A stretch of 7,100 nt of DNA from JAIFWN01 sp049304015 (lineage in GTDB: Bacteria > Patescibacteriota > Minisyncoccia > Phycocordibacterales > Zambryskibacteraceae): contig JBAQNS010000026.1 in NCBI GenBank assembly GCA_049304015.1, forward strand, positions 1 to 7,100, written 5' to 3'. The notes below the pieces were generated by a model. It searched no databases, was not told the origin of the DNA, and saw only the letters and a list, made by a program, of their open reading frames with translations. Each line of letters starts with the position of its first letter. Position 1 is the first letter of the stretch. Below, in pieces: positions 1 through 5,800 of the stretch. The translations under genes were made by a program, and so were the position numbers.

Positions 1-908
1 GTCTGCGTACCATTTGGATGGCTAATAACCACATATGTCCCATAACCACCATTCCAACCAGTCCTGGCGATGATAACCACACCATCTGCTGCTGCATAAA
101 TAGGTGCGCCGTATCTATCTGCGAGGTCTACTCCATTGTGTCCATGAATACCTTGAGTTTTCCTACCGCCATTTATTGGTCTCATATAAAACCCTGCATA
201 GGTTGGAAGGTTATTAAACTGCTTATTTGAAGAAGATGAAGAGGAAACGGTGCTAATACTTACTTCACCATCTGGGACAATAATCACGTCCCCAACACTA
301 AGCTTGGAATTTATTAAAACATCATTGAAAGCTAAAATATCATTAATATCAGCCTTGTATTTAGCTGCAATAGATTTGAGAGTATCTCCCTTCCTAACTG
401 TGTGTTTAACTCCAGAGATAGGGAGGATAACAAGCTCATCTCCTTCGATGACCTTTCCACCCTTTATATCATTTGCCCAGACAATAGTGTTTGTAGAAAC
501 ACCGAACATCTTGGCTATGGCGGGGAGGGTGTCTCCCTTATGAACTATATAAACAGAAATCTGTCCGCCTCCTGCTTTGCCAGCATCAGCAAAAACAACA
601 TTTTGATCTGATTCTGGAGAGAGGGCAACATTGTCTACAATGGCCAAGTGGGGAGCAACTGTGGATATCGGGGTGGTGCTCAAATGACCCTCTAACAGAG
701 CCATATTTTGAGAATTCTTGGCCTCAATAATGGTTGGTGTTCTTGAAAACTTAATCCCTTGAGAACGAGCGTTAACAAAAATAGGCACCCCTATAACCAA
801 AACAGCTCCGATGATTATTGCACGACGGAGAAAGAAGGTTTTGGATGAATTTATTTTCCCAAAAAAGCCATATTTAGAGCGCTTTTTTGAGTTATAACTG
901 TTTTTTAT
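1..908 (-). CDS. Membrane-anchored LysM-LysM-M23 murein peptidase, 3' end beyond the left edge, start uncertain
   Basis: Read on the minus strand, an open frame of 302 codons runs off the left edge. A basic N-terminus (KKRSKY, residues 8-13 counted from the ATA at 908-906) precedes a hydrophobic anchor at about 30-45. Two LysM domains follow at about 120-163 (VHKGDTL, then WAND) and 168-212 (VRKGDTL, then FND), joined by a Ser-rich linker (217-230) to an M23 (lysostaphin/LytM-type) domain. That domain shows the zinc-ligand motif HxxxD as HNGVD (His257, Asp261) and GYGTYVVISH. The second zinc motif (HxH) would lie outside the window, so activity cannot be judged. M23 enzymes cut peptidoglycan cross-links, and LysM domains bind glycan, so I infer an envelope-facing murein hydrolase or division factor. 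The gene is divergent from uvrD. The frame lacks ATG, GTG or TTG from the upstream stop (920-918) to codon 37, so the coordinate given is the ATA that would give MKNSYN if it were ATG. Function is confident, start is not. Confidence 0.88.
   Translation of the reverse strand, partial: MKNSYNSKKRSKYGFFGKINSSKTFFLRRAIIIGAVLVIGVPIFVNARSQGIKFSRTPTIIEAKNSQNMALLEGHLSTTPISTVAPHLAIVDNVALSPESDQNVVFADAGKAGGGQISVYIVHKGDTLPAIAKMFGVSTNTIVWANDIKGGKVIEGDELVILPISGVKHTVRKGDTLKSIAAKYKADINDILAFNDVLINSKLSVGDVIIVPDGEVSISTVSSSSSSNKQFNNLPTYAGFYMRPINGGRKTQGIHGHNGVDLADRYGAPIYAAADGVVIIARTGWNGGYGTYVVISHPNGTQ
851..871 (-). other. Out-of-frame ATG with a T6 run, alternative start zone of the M23 gene
   Basis: On the minus strand an ATG at 871-869 opens a seven-codon frame that ends in TAA at 853-851. 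It lies +1 relative to the peptidase frame. Its third and fourth codons, TTT TTG, sit in a run of six T (T TTT TTG), the shape of a -1 slippery heptamer. A -1 slip there, or one additional T, would give MAFLGKINSSK or MAFFGKINSSK and join the peptidase frame just before the membrane anchor. The frame upstream of this ATG also reads like a natural basic N-terminus, so an indel, recoding and an unusual start upstream all remain possible. Confidence 0.3.
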
Positions 909-917
909 ACGCTTTGG

Positions 918-930
918 TTAAACTGTTTAA
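918..930. repeat. Perfect 13-bp palindrome TTAAACTGTTTAA, operator-like
   Basis: Two 6-bp arms, TTAAAC and GTTTAA, flank a single T. The site lies 9 nt upstream of the ATA at 908 and inside the predicted leader of the M23 gene. The size and symmetry fit a small dimeric repressor site or a weak RNA hairpin. In AT-rich DNA a palindrome of this length can also arise by chance, and no regulator is encoded in the window. Confidence 0.3.
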
Positions 931-957
931 TATTGGCCTGAATTACTGAAAAGTGGC

Positions 958-969
958 CAGGAAGTCCTG
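958..969. repeat. Inverted repeat CAGGA-AG-TCCTG in the divergent intergenic region
   Basis: Perfect 5-bp arms surround a 2-bp centre. Next to it, TGGCC (934-938) and GGCCA (955-959) form another 5-bp inverted pair with a 16-nt loop, and CCTGAAT occurs twice (937-943 and 966-972). All of these lie downstream of the predicted minus-strand promoter, so they could fold in the M23 leader RNA or serve as a binding site. The arms are short and no T-tract follows, so I do not call a terminator. Confidence 0.25.
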
Positions 970-985
970 AATGACCAACCCACCT

Positions 986-1014
986 ATTTTACTACAAAAA
1001 AGAGGGTCAGACAA
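986..1014 (-). promoter_or_regulatory. Putative sigma-70-like promoter for the M23 peptidase gene
   Basis: On the minus strand TTGTCT (1014-1009, 4 of 6 to TTGACA) is followed after exactly 17 bp by TAAAAT (991-986, 5 of 6 to TATAAT). Transcription would start near 979, giving a leader of about 70 nt that carries the two inverted repeats. The -35 end overlaps the area just upstream of the forward -10 element at 1033-1038, so the divergent promoters would be packed back to back. Confidence 0.45.
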
Positions 1015-1029
1015 CGTACAAGGTCAATA

Positions 1030-1038
1030 TGTTATAGT
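1030..1038 (+). promoter_or_regulatory. Putative extended -10 promoter of uvrD-rsmA
   Basis: TGT-TATAGT has an extended TGn motif and a -10 hexamer matching 5 of 6 consensus bases. No convincing -35 hexamer is seen 16-18 bp upstream. The hexamer ends 6 nt before the ATG at 1045, so transcription would begin at or next to the start codon and the mRNA would be leaderless. No Shine-Dalgarno sequence is present, which agrees with this. The same arrangement occurs before the gene at 3821. Confidence 0.5.
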
Positions 1039-1044
1039 GTCCAA

Positions 1045-3000
1045 ATGGCCTTTGAAACCCTAAATCCAGAGCAAAAAAAAGCCGTCCTAACCACAAATGG
1101 ACCTCTTTTAATCCTAGCTGGTGCTGGTGCGGGTAAGACTAAAACAATAGCAGAAAGGATTAGACATCTAATAAAAACAGGAGCAGCTCCATCATCAATT
1201 TTGGCCATTACTTTTACTAATAAAGCAGCCAAAGAAATGAGAGAGAGGGTGGGTAACATGCTCACAGAAGATAAAGATATAAACAGACCTATCTCAAGCA
1301 ATGAGAGGCCTTTCATTTCTACTTTTCATTCCCTAGGAGTTCATATCATCAAAGAACAATCTTCTAAGCTTGGACTTAAGAGACATTTCACCATTTTTGA
1401 TAGAGACGATTCAAAGAAAGCTATTAAAGAAGCTTTGGAAAAAAATAGTTTAGATCCAAAAACTCATGATGCAGGAAAAATTTTAAGTATGATTTCTAGA
1501 GAGAAGAGTAGGGGACAAAGCAGTGGTGAATTTTCAAATAGAATAGAAAGAAGTTCATTCTCAGAAATTGTAGACGTTGTCTGGAGAGAATATGAAAATA
1601 TTTTGAAACGAGATGGCGCTCTTGATTTTGATGATTTACTTCTAAAGACTGCTTGGATATTAAAAAGTGATTCAGATGTCAGACATTACTATCAAAAGAT
1701 TTGGGATTATATTCATATTGATGAGTATCAAGATACAAACGGCGTGCAGTACGAAATCTCTCAAATGTTAGTCGGACCAAAAAGAAATATCTGTGTAGTC
1801 GGAGACATAGACCAAAATATTTATTCTTGGAGAGGGGCAGATATAAAAAACATTTTAGACTTTGAGAAGGATTATCCGGATGCCCAAGTGATTCTACTCG
1901 AAGAAAACTATCGCTCAACTAAAAACATCTTGGATGCAGCTAATTCCATCATAGAAAAAAATGTTATCCGTAGAAAAAAAACCCTGTTTACTTCTAATTC
2001 ATCTGGTAAAAAATTGGGGGTCTTTCAAGGTTTTGATGAAACAAGCGAAGCTGAATTTATTGCCTCAAAAGTTGAGGGAATTATTAATGATGGGACAAGA
2101 CCAGAAGAGATTGCAGTGCTATACAGAGCCAATTTTCAATCAAGAGTGCTCGAAGAAGCCTTCATGCGTCACCGCTTACCTTATCAACTTTTGGGTACTA
2201 GATTTTTTGAAAGAAAAGAAATCAAAGACGTTCTCTCGTATCTTAAGGCGGCATTAAACAGAGACTCCCTGGCTGATATAAAACGTATCATCAATGTTCC
2301 AACTAGAGGTATAGGCAAGACAACTATTGCCAAGATTTTCACCGGAGGGGAAGATGGCTTGCCCAGTGCGACAAAAGCCAAGATTGCTAATTTTTATAAT
2401 CTCCTCGATGAAATAAAAGAAACAATGGAGACAAAAACTCCCAGTCAAACTATTCAATTTATTTTGAAGCACTCTGGATTAGAGCTCGAATGGAAACATG
2501 GCAAGGCAGATGACTTGGAAAGACTTGAAAACGCATACGAGCTCGCTTCCTTCGCTGGTAAGTATGATGGAGAAGAACCAATGAAGGGTATAGAAGAACT
2601 CCTCACTGACTCAGCACTTCAGAGTGACCAAGATGAAATGAACGAGGACAATAAAGCAGTGAGACTTATGACTGTCCACGCATCCAAAGGTTTAGAGTTT
2701 GATGTAGTTTTCATCTCTGGACTTGAAGATGGATTATTCCCACATCAAAAATTAAACGAATCAAATATAACTCCGAGTGAAGCCGAGGAAGAAAGAAGAT
2801 TGTTCTACGTCGCTCTTACTAGAGCAAAGAAAAAGATTTATCTCTCTTATGCCCAAATGCGTATGATCTTTGGACAAAGACAAGTGAACGTTCCTTCTGA
2901 ATTTATTTTGGATATCCCTGAAGATTTGATTGAAGAAGAACTGTTTGATTCAGATGAAGGGTGGAGACGAAAACCTCTTCTTGATATACCATTTGATTAA
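1045..3000 (+). CDS. uvrD: UvrD/PcrA/Rep-type superfamily 1A DNA helicase
   Basis: This is an ATP-dependent 3'-5' DNA helicase of the UvrD/PcrA/Rep family, which acts in nucleotide excision repair, mismatch repair or clearing of stalled forks. All hallmark motifs are present in order: Q motif LNPEQ (6-10), Walker A AGAGAGKT (25-32), Ia TFTNKAAKEM (56-65), Ib TFHSLG (93-98), DEYQD (226-230) with the Walker B acid pair, III GDIDQNIYSWRGAD (253-266), IV EENYRST (286-292), V VHASKGLEFD (544-553), and VI EEERRLFYVALTRA (581-594). At 651 residues it is shorter than typical UvrD or PcrA (about 720-730). It ends about 55 residues after motif VI, so the usual C-terminal tail with the RNA-polymerase-binding Tudor-like fold appears absent. 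The start is fixed by the Q motif right after MAFET and by the -10 element 6 nt upstream. The stop codon abuts the rsmA ATG. uvrD and pcrA cannot be separated by sequence reading alone. Confidence 0.96.
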   Translation: MAFETLNPEQKKAVLTTNGPLLILAGAGAGKTKTIAERIRHLIKTGAAPSSILAITFTNKAAKEMRERVGNMLTEDKDINRPISSNERPFISTFHSLGVHIIKEQSSKLGLKRHFTIFDRDDSKKAIKEALEKNSLDPKTHDAGKILSMISREKSRGQSSGEFSNRIERSSFSEIVDVVWREYENILKRDGALDFDDLLLKTAWILKSDSDVRHYYQKIWDYIHIDEYQDTNGVQYEISQMLVGPKRNICVVGDIDQNIYSWRGADIKNILDFEKDYPDAQVILLEENYRSTKNILDAANSIIEKNVIRRKKTLFTSNSSGKKLGVFQGFDETSEAEFIASKVEGIINDGTRPEEIAVLYRANFQSRVLEEAFMRHRLPYQLLGTRFFERKEIKDVLSYLKAALNRDSLADIKRIINVPTRGIGKTTIAKIFTGGEDGLPSATKAKIANFYNLLDEIKETMETKTPSQTIQFILKHSGLELEWKHGKADDLERLENAYELASFAGKYDGEEPMKGIEELLTDSALQSDQDEMNEDNKAVRLMTVHASKGLEFDVVFISGLEDGLFPHQKLNESNITPSEAEEERRLFYVALTRAKKKIYLSYAQMRMIFGQRQVNVPSEFILDIPEDLIEEELFDSDEGWRRKPLLDIPFD

Positions 3001-3789
3001 ATGAAACCCAAAAAATCTTTAGGTCAAAACTTTCTAACTTCTGAAGGGGCAGTTGATTCTATCCTAGATGCTGGGGATGTATTAGGGGAAGACATTATCC
3101 TTGAAATAGGGCCGGGTAAGGGAGTTTTAACCAAAAAACTCTTAAAATTTGGAGGTAAGGTCTTGGCTGTAGAAAAGGACGATAAACTTTTTGAGGTTCT
3201 CAAGGAGAAATTCAAAAAAGAACTCAAAAATAAGAAATTAACCCTTATTCATGAGGATATTTTGGATTTTGACCCTAAAGATTTTGGGTTAGCTCCAAAC
3301 GGCTACAAACTCATAGCCAACATTCCTTATAACCTCACTGGGCAAATCATTCGTAAATTCCTTGAATCAAAAATTCAACCAGAAAGGATGGTTCTTATGG
3401 TTCAAAGGGAAGTGGCTCAAAGAATCGTAGCCAAAGATGGTAAAGAGAGTATTTTGTCCATATCTGTAAAGGCTTACGGGGAACCAAAATATGTTCAAAC
3501 AGTCAAAGCTGGCTCGTTTTTCCCTATACCAAACGTAGATTCAGCCATATTACTCATAGAAAACATCTCCAAAAACTATTTCAACACCTTTTCTGAAGAA
3601 GATTTTTTTAGATTTGTCAGAGCTGGCTTCGCCTCAAAGAGAAAAAAACTTTCTTCCAATCTTTCAGTAGTCACTGACAAAGAAAAAGTTAAAAATGCCT
3701 TCGAAGAATTAAAACTTAGTGACAACACACGAGCTGAAGACATTCGTACAGACATTTGGGCCAAGATTGTTCACAAACTGGTGGTATAA
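3001..3789 (+). CDS. rsmA: 16S rRNA (adenine1518-N6/adenine1519-N6)-dimethyltransferase
   Basis: RsmA (KsgA) uses S-adenosylmethionine to dimethylate two adjacent adenines in the 3'-terminal hairpin of 16S rRNA, a late checkpoint in 30S maturation. The sequence shows the family N-terminus KKSLGQNFL (4-12), SAM motif I LEIGPGKG (34-41), acidic Glu58 at the end of the next strand, Asp86 in HEDILDF, catalytic motif IV NIPYN (107-111), FFPIPNVDS (173-181), and the C-terminal GFASKRKKLSSNL (209-221), which matches the family's FxxRRKxL-like block. The length of 262 residues is normal and no key residue is missing. The ATG follows the uvrD TAA with no gap and no Shine-Dalgarno sequence, so translation probably depends on termination-reinitiation from uvrD, and the two genes share a transcript. 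Kasugamycin sensitivity would be governed by this gene, by family knowledge. Confidence 0.97.
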   Translation: MKPKKSLGQNFLTSEGAVDSILDAGDVLGEDIILEIGPGKGVLTKKLLKFGGKVLAVEKDDKLFEVLKEKFKKELKNKKLTLIHEDILDFDPKDFGLAPNGYKLIANIPYNLTGQIIRKFLESKIQPERMVLMVQREVAQRIVAKDGKESILSISVKAYGEPKYVQTVKAGSFFPIPNVDSAILLIENISKNYFNTFSEEDFFRFVRAGFASKRKKLSSNLSVVTDKEKVKNAFEELKLSDNTRAEDIRTDIWAKIVHKLVV

Positions 3790-3803
3790 AAGCCTTATTT
3801 CTC

Positions 3804-3812
3804 TGGTATAAT
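3804..3812 (+). promoter_or_regulatory. Extended -10 promoter of the envelope gene cluster
   Basis: TGG-TATAAT is a perfect -10 hexamer with a perfect TGn extension, placed in the 31-nt gap between rsmA and the next gene. The hexamer ends 8 nt before the ATG at 3821, so the predicted transcription start is within about 2 nt of the start codon. No clear -35 element is seen, and extended -10 promoters often do without one. No terminator hairpin precedes it, so read-through from uvrD-rsmA is also likely. Confidence 0.65.
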
Positions 3813-3820
3813 ATTTTTAT

Positions 3821-4579
3821 ATGAAGCCAAGAATTCTTCTTTCGGTTTTGATTTCACTTGCTCTTGTTGGGGGGGTCACTTGGTATCGATTCAAATCTAG
3901 CGAACCTAAAAATACGGGCATTGTCTCTGTAGACGATCCTACAATAGTTAATATTGGTGATATACAAGGAATAAACACTAGACAGCTTGATCAAGCCACG
4001 AATCCGGATGGCACACCACTAACCAAAAGTGACCAACTTGGAAGGAATATGATTACTGATTATGTGAATTTGGCTGCAAATGGTGCTGCTACTGAAGACA
4101 GTGTGACTAATCTGGCCAACCAATATGTGGAGACAGTAAAAAACTTAAATGCTCCTACAGTTATCACTTTGGCAGATATAAAATCTGTGCCTAACACAAA
4201 AACAAATTTTGTTAATTATGCAAATTCTATTCAATCAATTCTGACAGAGCATGGAACAAAAATAGTAAAAACGTATCCGAACGGGAGTGTCACTAGTTTT
4301 GGCCCAGAATTGTACGCCCTCACAAAAGATATTGGTAATGCTTATAATGATGCGGCGATAAAATTGAAAAATACTCCAACACCTATTGCCCTTTTAAATA
4401 GCCATCTAAAATTAATAAACTTATATTTTGCTAGTGCAAACGCGATGCTCTCCATAACAAACACAGATAGAGATTCATCTGCGGCCTTTGCTGGTATAAT
4501 TACTATGAATGATAATCTTGATAAGGAGACTGCGGCCGTAAATGAAATAAATCAAATCCTTATTAAAAACGGTATTTAA
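3821..4579 (+). CDS. Signal-anchored helical envelope protein of unknown family
   Basis: I do not recognise a characterised family. The 252-residue protein starts MKPR, followed by one hydrophobic stretch (about 5-20, LLSVLISLALVGGV) without a lipobox or clear cleavage site, so it is probably an N-terminal anchor with the rest outside the cytoplasm. A short linker leads to DQLGRNMITDYVNL (71-84), then a largely helical body (92-108, 127-142, 162-183, 187-211, 218-247) rich in Asn, Ala, Thr and Ile. There are no cysteines. The pattern of a DQLGR-type helix plus a later helix with LLNSHLKLIN (191-200) resembles hypothetical proteins I associate with Parcubacteria, though this is memory and not a search. 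It heads a three-gene unit ending in a VirB6/TrbL-like protein, 3 nt upstream of the next gene, so a structural role in the same envelope complex is inferred. The start is supported by the -10 element just upstream. Being a real gene is near certain. Confidence 0.9.
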   Translation: MKPRILLSVLISLALVGGVTWYRFKSSEPKNTGIVSVDDPTIVNIGDIQGINTRQLDQATNPDGTPLTKSDQLGRNMITDYVNLAANGAATEDSVTNLANQYVETVKNLNAPTVITLADIKSVPNTKTNFVNYANSIQSILTEHGTKIVKTYPNGSVTSFGPELYALTKDIGNAYNDAAIKLKNTPTPIALLNSHLKLINLYFASANAMLSITNTDRDSSAAFAGIITMNDNLDKETAAVNEINQILIKNGI

Positions 4580-4582
4580 CTT

Positions 4583-5800
4583 ATGAAAAATATCAACAAA
4601 CAAATTGCTTCGTTCCTAATCATCTTAACTCTAGTATTTTCTTCTCTCTCTCTGCCTGCGATTACTCCAAGAGCCAAGGCCACAGGACTTCCTGTAGTAG
4701 ACATCCTTGGGAATTTCCTTAAGGCCAAAGATGTAGTAAGAATGATTGTTGATGGAATAGCCATGGGCGTAGCTCAAAAAATGACCAATGATATAGTTAA
4801 ATCAACTATAAATTGGGCCAACACTGGATTTGAAGGTAACCCAACCTTCGTCACTGACCCAGTTGGATTCACCAAGAGATCTGCTGATAGTGCGGTGGGT
4901 TTGTATATAAATGATTCAAAATTTAATTCTCTTTGTACCCCCTTCCAAGGCAAGATACAACTCGCGCTTAGGAATTCTTATCTTTCACCACAAGATCAGC
5001 AGGTTCAATGTAGCTTCTCTGGCATAAAGGGAAACCTAGAAGGCTTTTATGGCGACTTCAATAGTGAAGGATGGCAAGGTTGGATCTCTATGACTCAAAA
5101 TCCAACTAACAATCCTTATGATGTCTATATGACTTCAAAGATTGAAATGGATTCTAGACTTGCGAACACACTTGGTGTTCAACAAAAGGAGCTTGATATA
5201 AACAAAAACTTCCTAAGTACAAAAGATTGTATAGCCAAAAATCCAACTGATGCAGAAATTGCTGAATATACAATGGACCCAGTGGGTTCTGCATCAACAG
5301 GTAACCCAATAGCTACGGGGAAGAAAAAGTGGGACCCAACAAAACCCGGCAGTGCTTGTATTGAATATGGTCCGGTGAAAACTCCGGGCTCTCAGATTGC
5401 CAATCAAATAGAAAAGGCTGTCCCTTCAGGAATGCAAAAATTAATCACTGTTGACCACGTAGAACAATTAATAGGCGCATTCGCTTCTGGACTAATCAAC
5501 AGATATATATTAGGACCACAAGGTTTGTTCAGTAAAAAACACACTGATTCTTATGGAGCCAGTGATACACCCCCTCCAACAAATACGTCTGGTATCAATC
5601 CAAAAGAAGGTTCACCTGATGATGGCAACCCTACTGTAACTGATTTTTGTATAGGTCTTGGTTGTAGAACAGTAGAAGTACCAGTCCCGGCCCCCGCACC
5701 TACTGGTGGGACTGACAAACCAACCCCTCCTCCAAGCAATACAAATAATGGAGGTGGAAATGAGGGTGGTGGTAGCAACCCTCCGGTTATATTCCAATAA
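4583..5800 (+). CDS. Exported six-cysteine protein with Pro/Gly-rich tail, T4SS-associated, unknown family
   Basis: No characterised family is recognised. The N-terminus is a clear Sec signal (MKNINKQ, hydrophobic 8-25, likely cleavage near PRAKA at 29-33). An amphipathic segment (36-75) then leads to STINWANTGFEGNPTFVTDPVGF (positions 74-96 in part), which looks like a conserved core. Six cysteines (118, 143, 216, 259, 356, 361) lie outside the cytoplasm and could form three disulfides. The last pair is the tight FCIGLGC. A helical element ITVDHVEQLIGAFASGLINRYI (about 288-309) comes next. After residue 328 the chain is low-complexity, with TPPPTN, VPVPAPAPTGG, PTPPPS and GGGNEGGG. Such a tail suggests a flexible extracellular or wall-spanning linker. 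The gene follows its upstream neighbour after 3 nt, and its TAA overlaps the next ATG by one base (TAATG), so stoichiometric co-synthesis with the VirB6-like protein is likely. By position it could fill a VirB5/TrbJ-like exported role, but I see no sequence proof. Confidence 0.9.
   Translation: MKNINKQIASFLIILTLVFSSLSLPAITPRAKATGLPVVDILGNFLKAKDVVRMIVDGIAMGVAQKMTNDIVKSTINWANTGFEGNPTFVTDPVGFTKRSADSAVGLYINDSKFNSLCTPFQGKIQLALRNSYLSPQDQQVQCSFSGIKGNLEGFYGDFNSEGWQGWISMTQNPTNNPYDVYMTSKIEMDSRLANTLGVQQKELDINKNFLSTKDCIAKNPTDAEIAEYTMDPVGSASTGNPIATGKKKWDPTKPGSACIEYGPVKTPGSQIANQIEKAVPSGMQKLITVDHVEQLIGAFASGLINRYILGPQGLFSKKHTDSYGASDTPPPTNTSGINPKEGSPDDGNPTVTDFCIGLGCRTVEVPVPAPAPTGGTDKPTPPPSNTNNGGGNEGGGSNPPVIFQ

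Noticed and set aside
250..611. Overlapping plus-strand open frames of 97 and 69 residues
   Set aside because: They are antisense to the LysM domains, whose minus-strand reading gives two clear VxKGDTL repeats. The plus-strand frames have no recognisable features.
861..867. Programmed -1 frameshifting as the firm explanation of the M23 start
   Set aside because: The T TTT TTG heptamer has the right phase, but no convincing downstream stem-loop or pseudoknot and no upstream Shine-Dalgarno stimulator is visible. The frame upstream of the ATG also looks coding, so it is kept only as one of several hypotheses.
1032..1316. 94-residue open frame on the minus strand overlapping the start of uvrD, with hydrophobic runs
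   Set aside because: It lies antisense to the conserved Q and Walker A coding region of the helicase. Its composition is what one expects from an antisense shadow, and no promoter or family resemblance supports it.
3786..3820. Rho-independent terminator after rsmA
   Set aside because: The 31-nt gap contains no GC-rich hairpin followed by a T-tract. The T-rich stretch before 3821 belongs to the promoter region.
1045..5800. Possible recoding of UGA as glycine (code 25), known in some Patescibacteria lineages
   Set aside because: All four complete genes read through without in-frame TGA, end in TAA and give full-length, motif-complete proteins under the standard bacterial code. Nothing calls for recoding.
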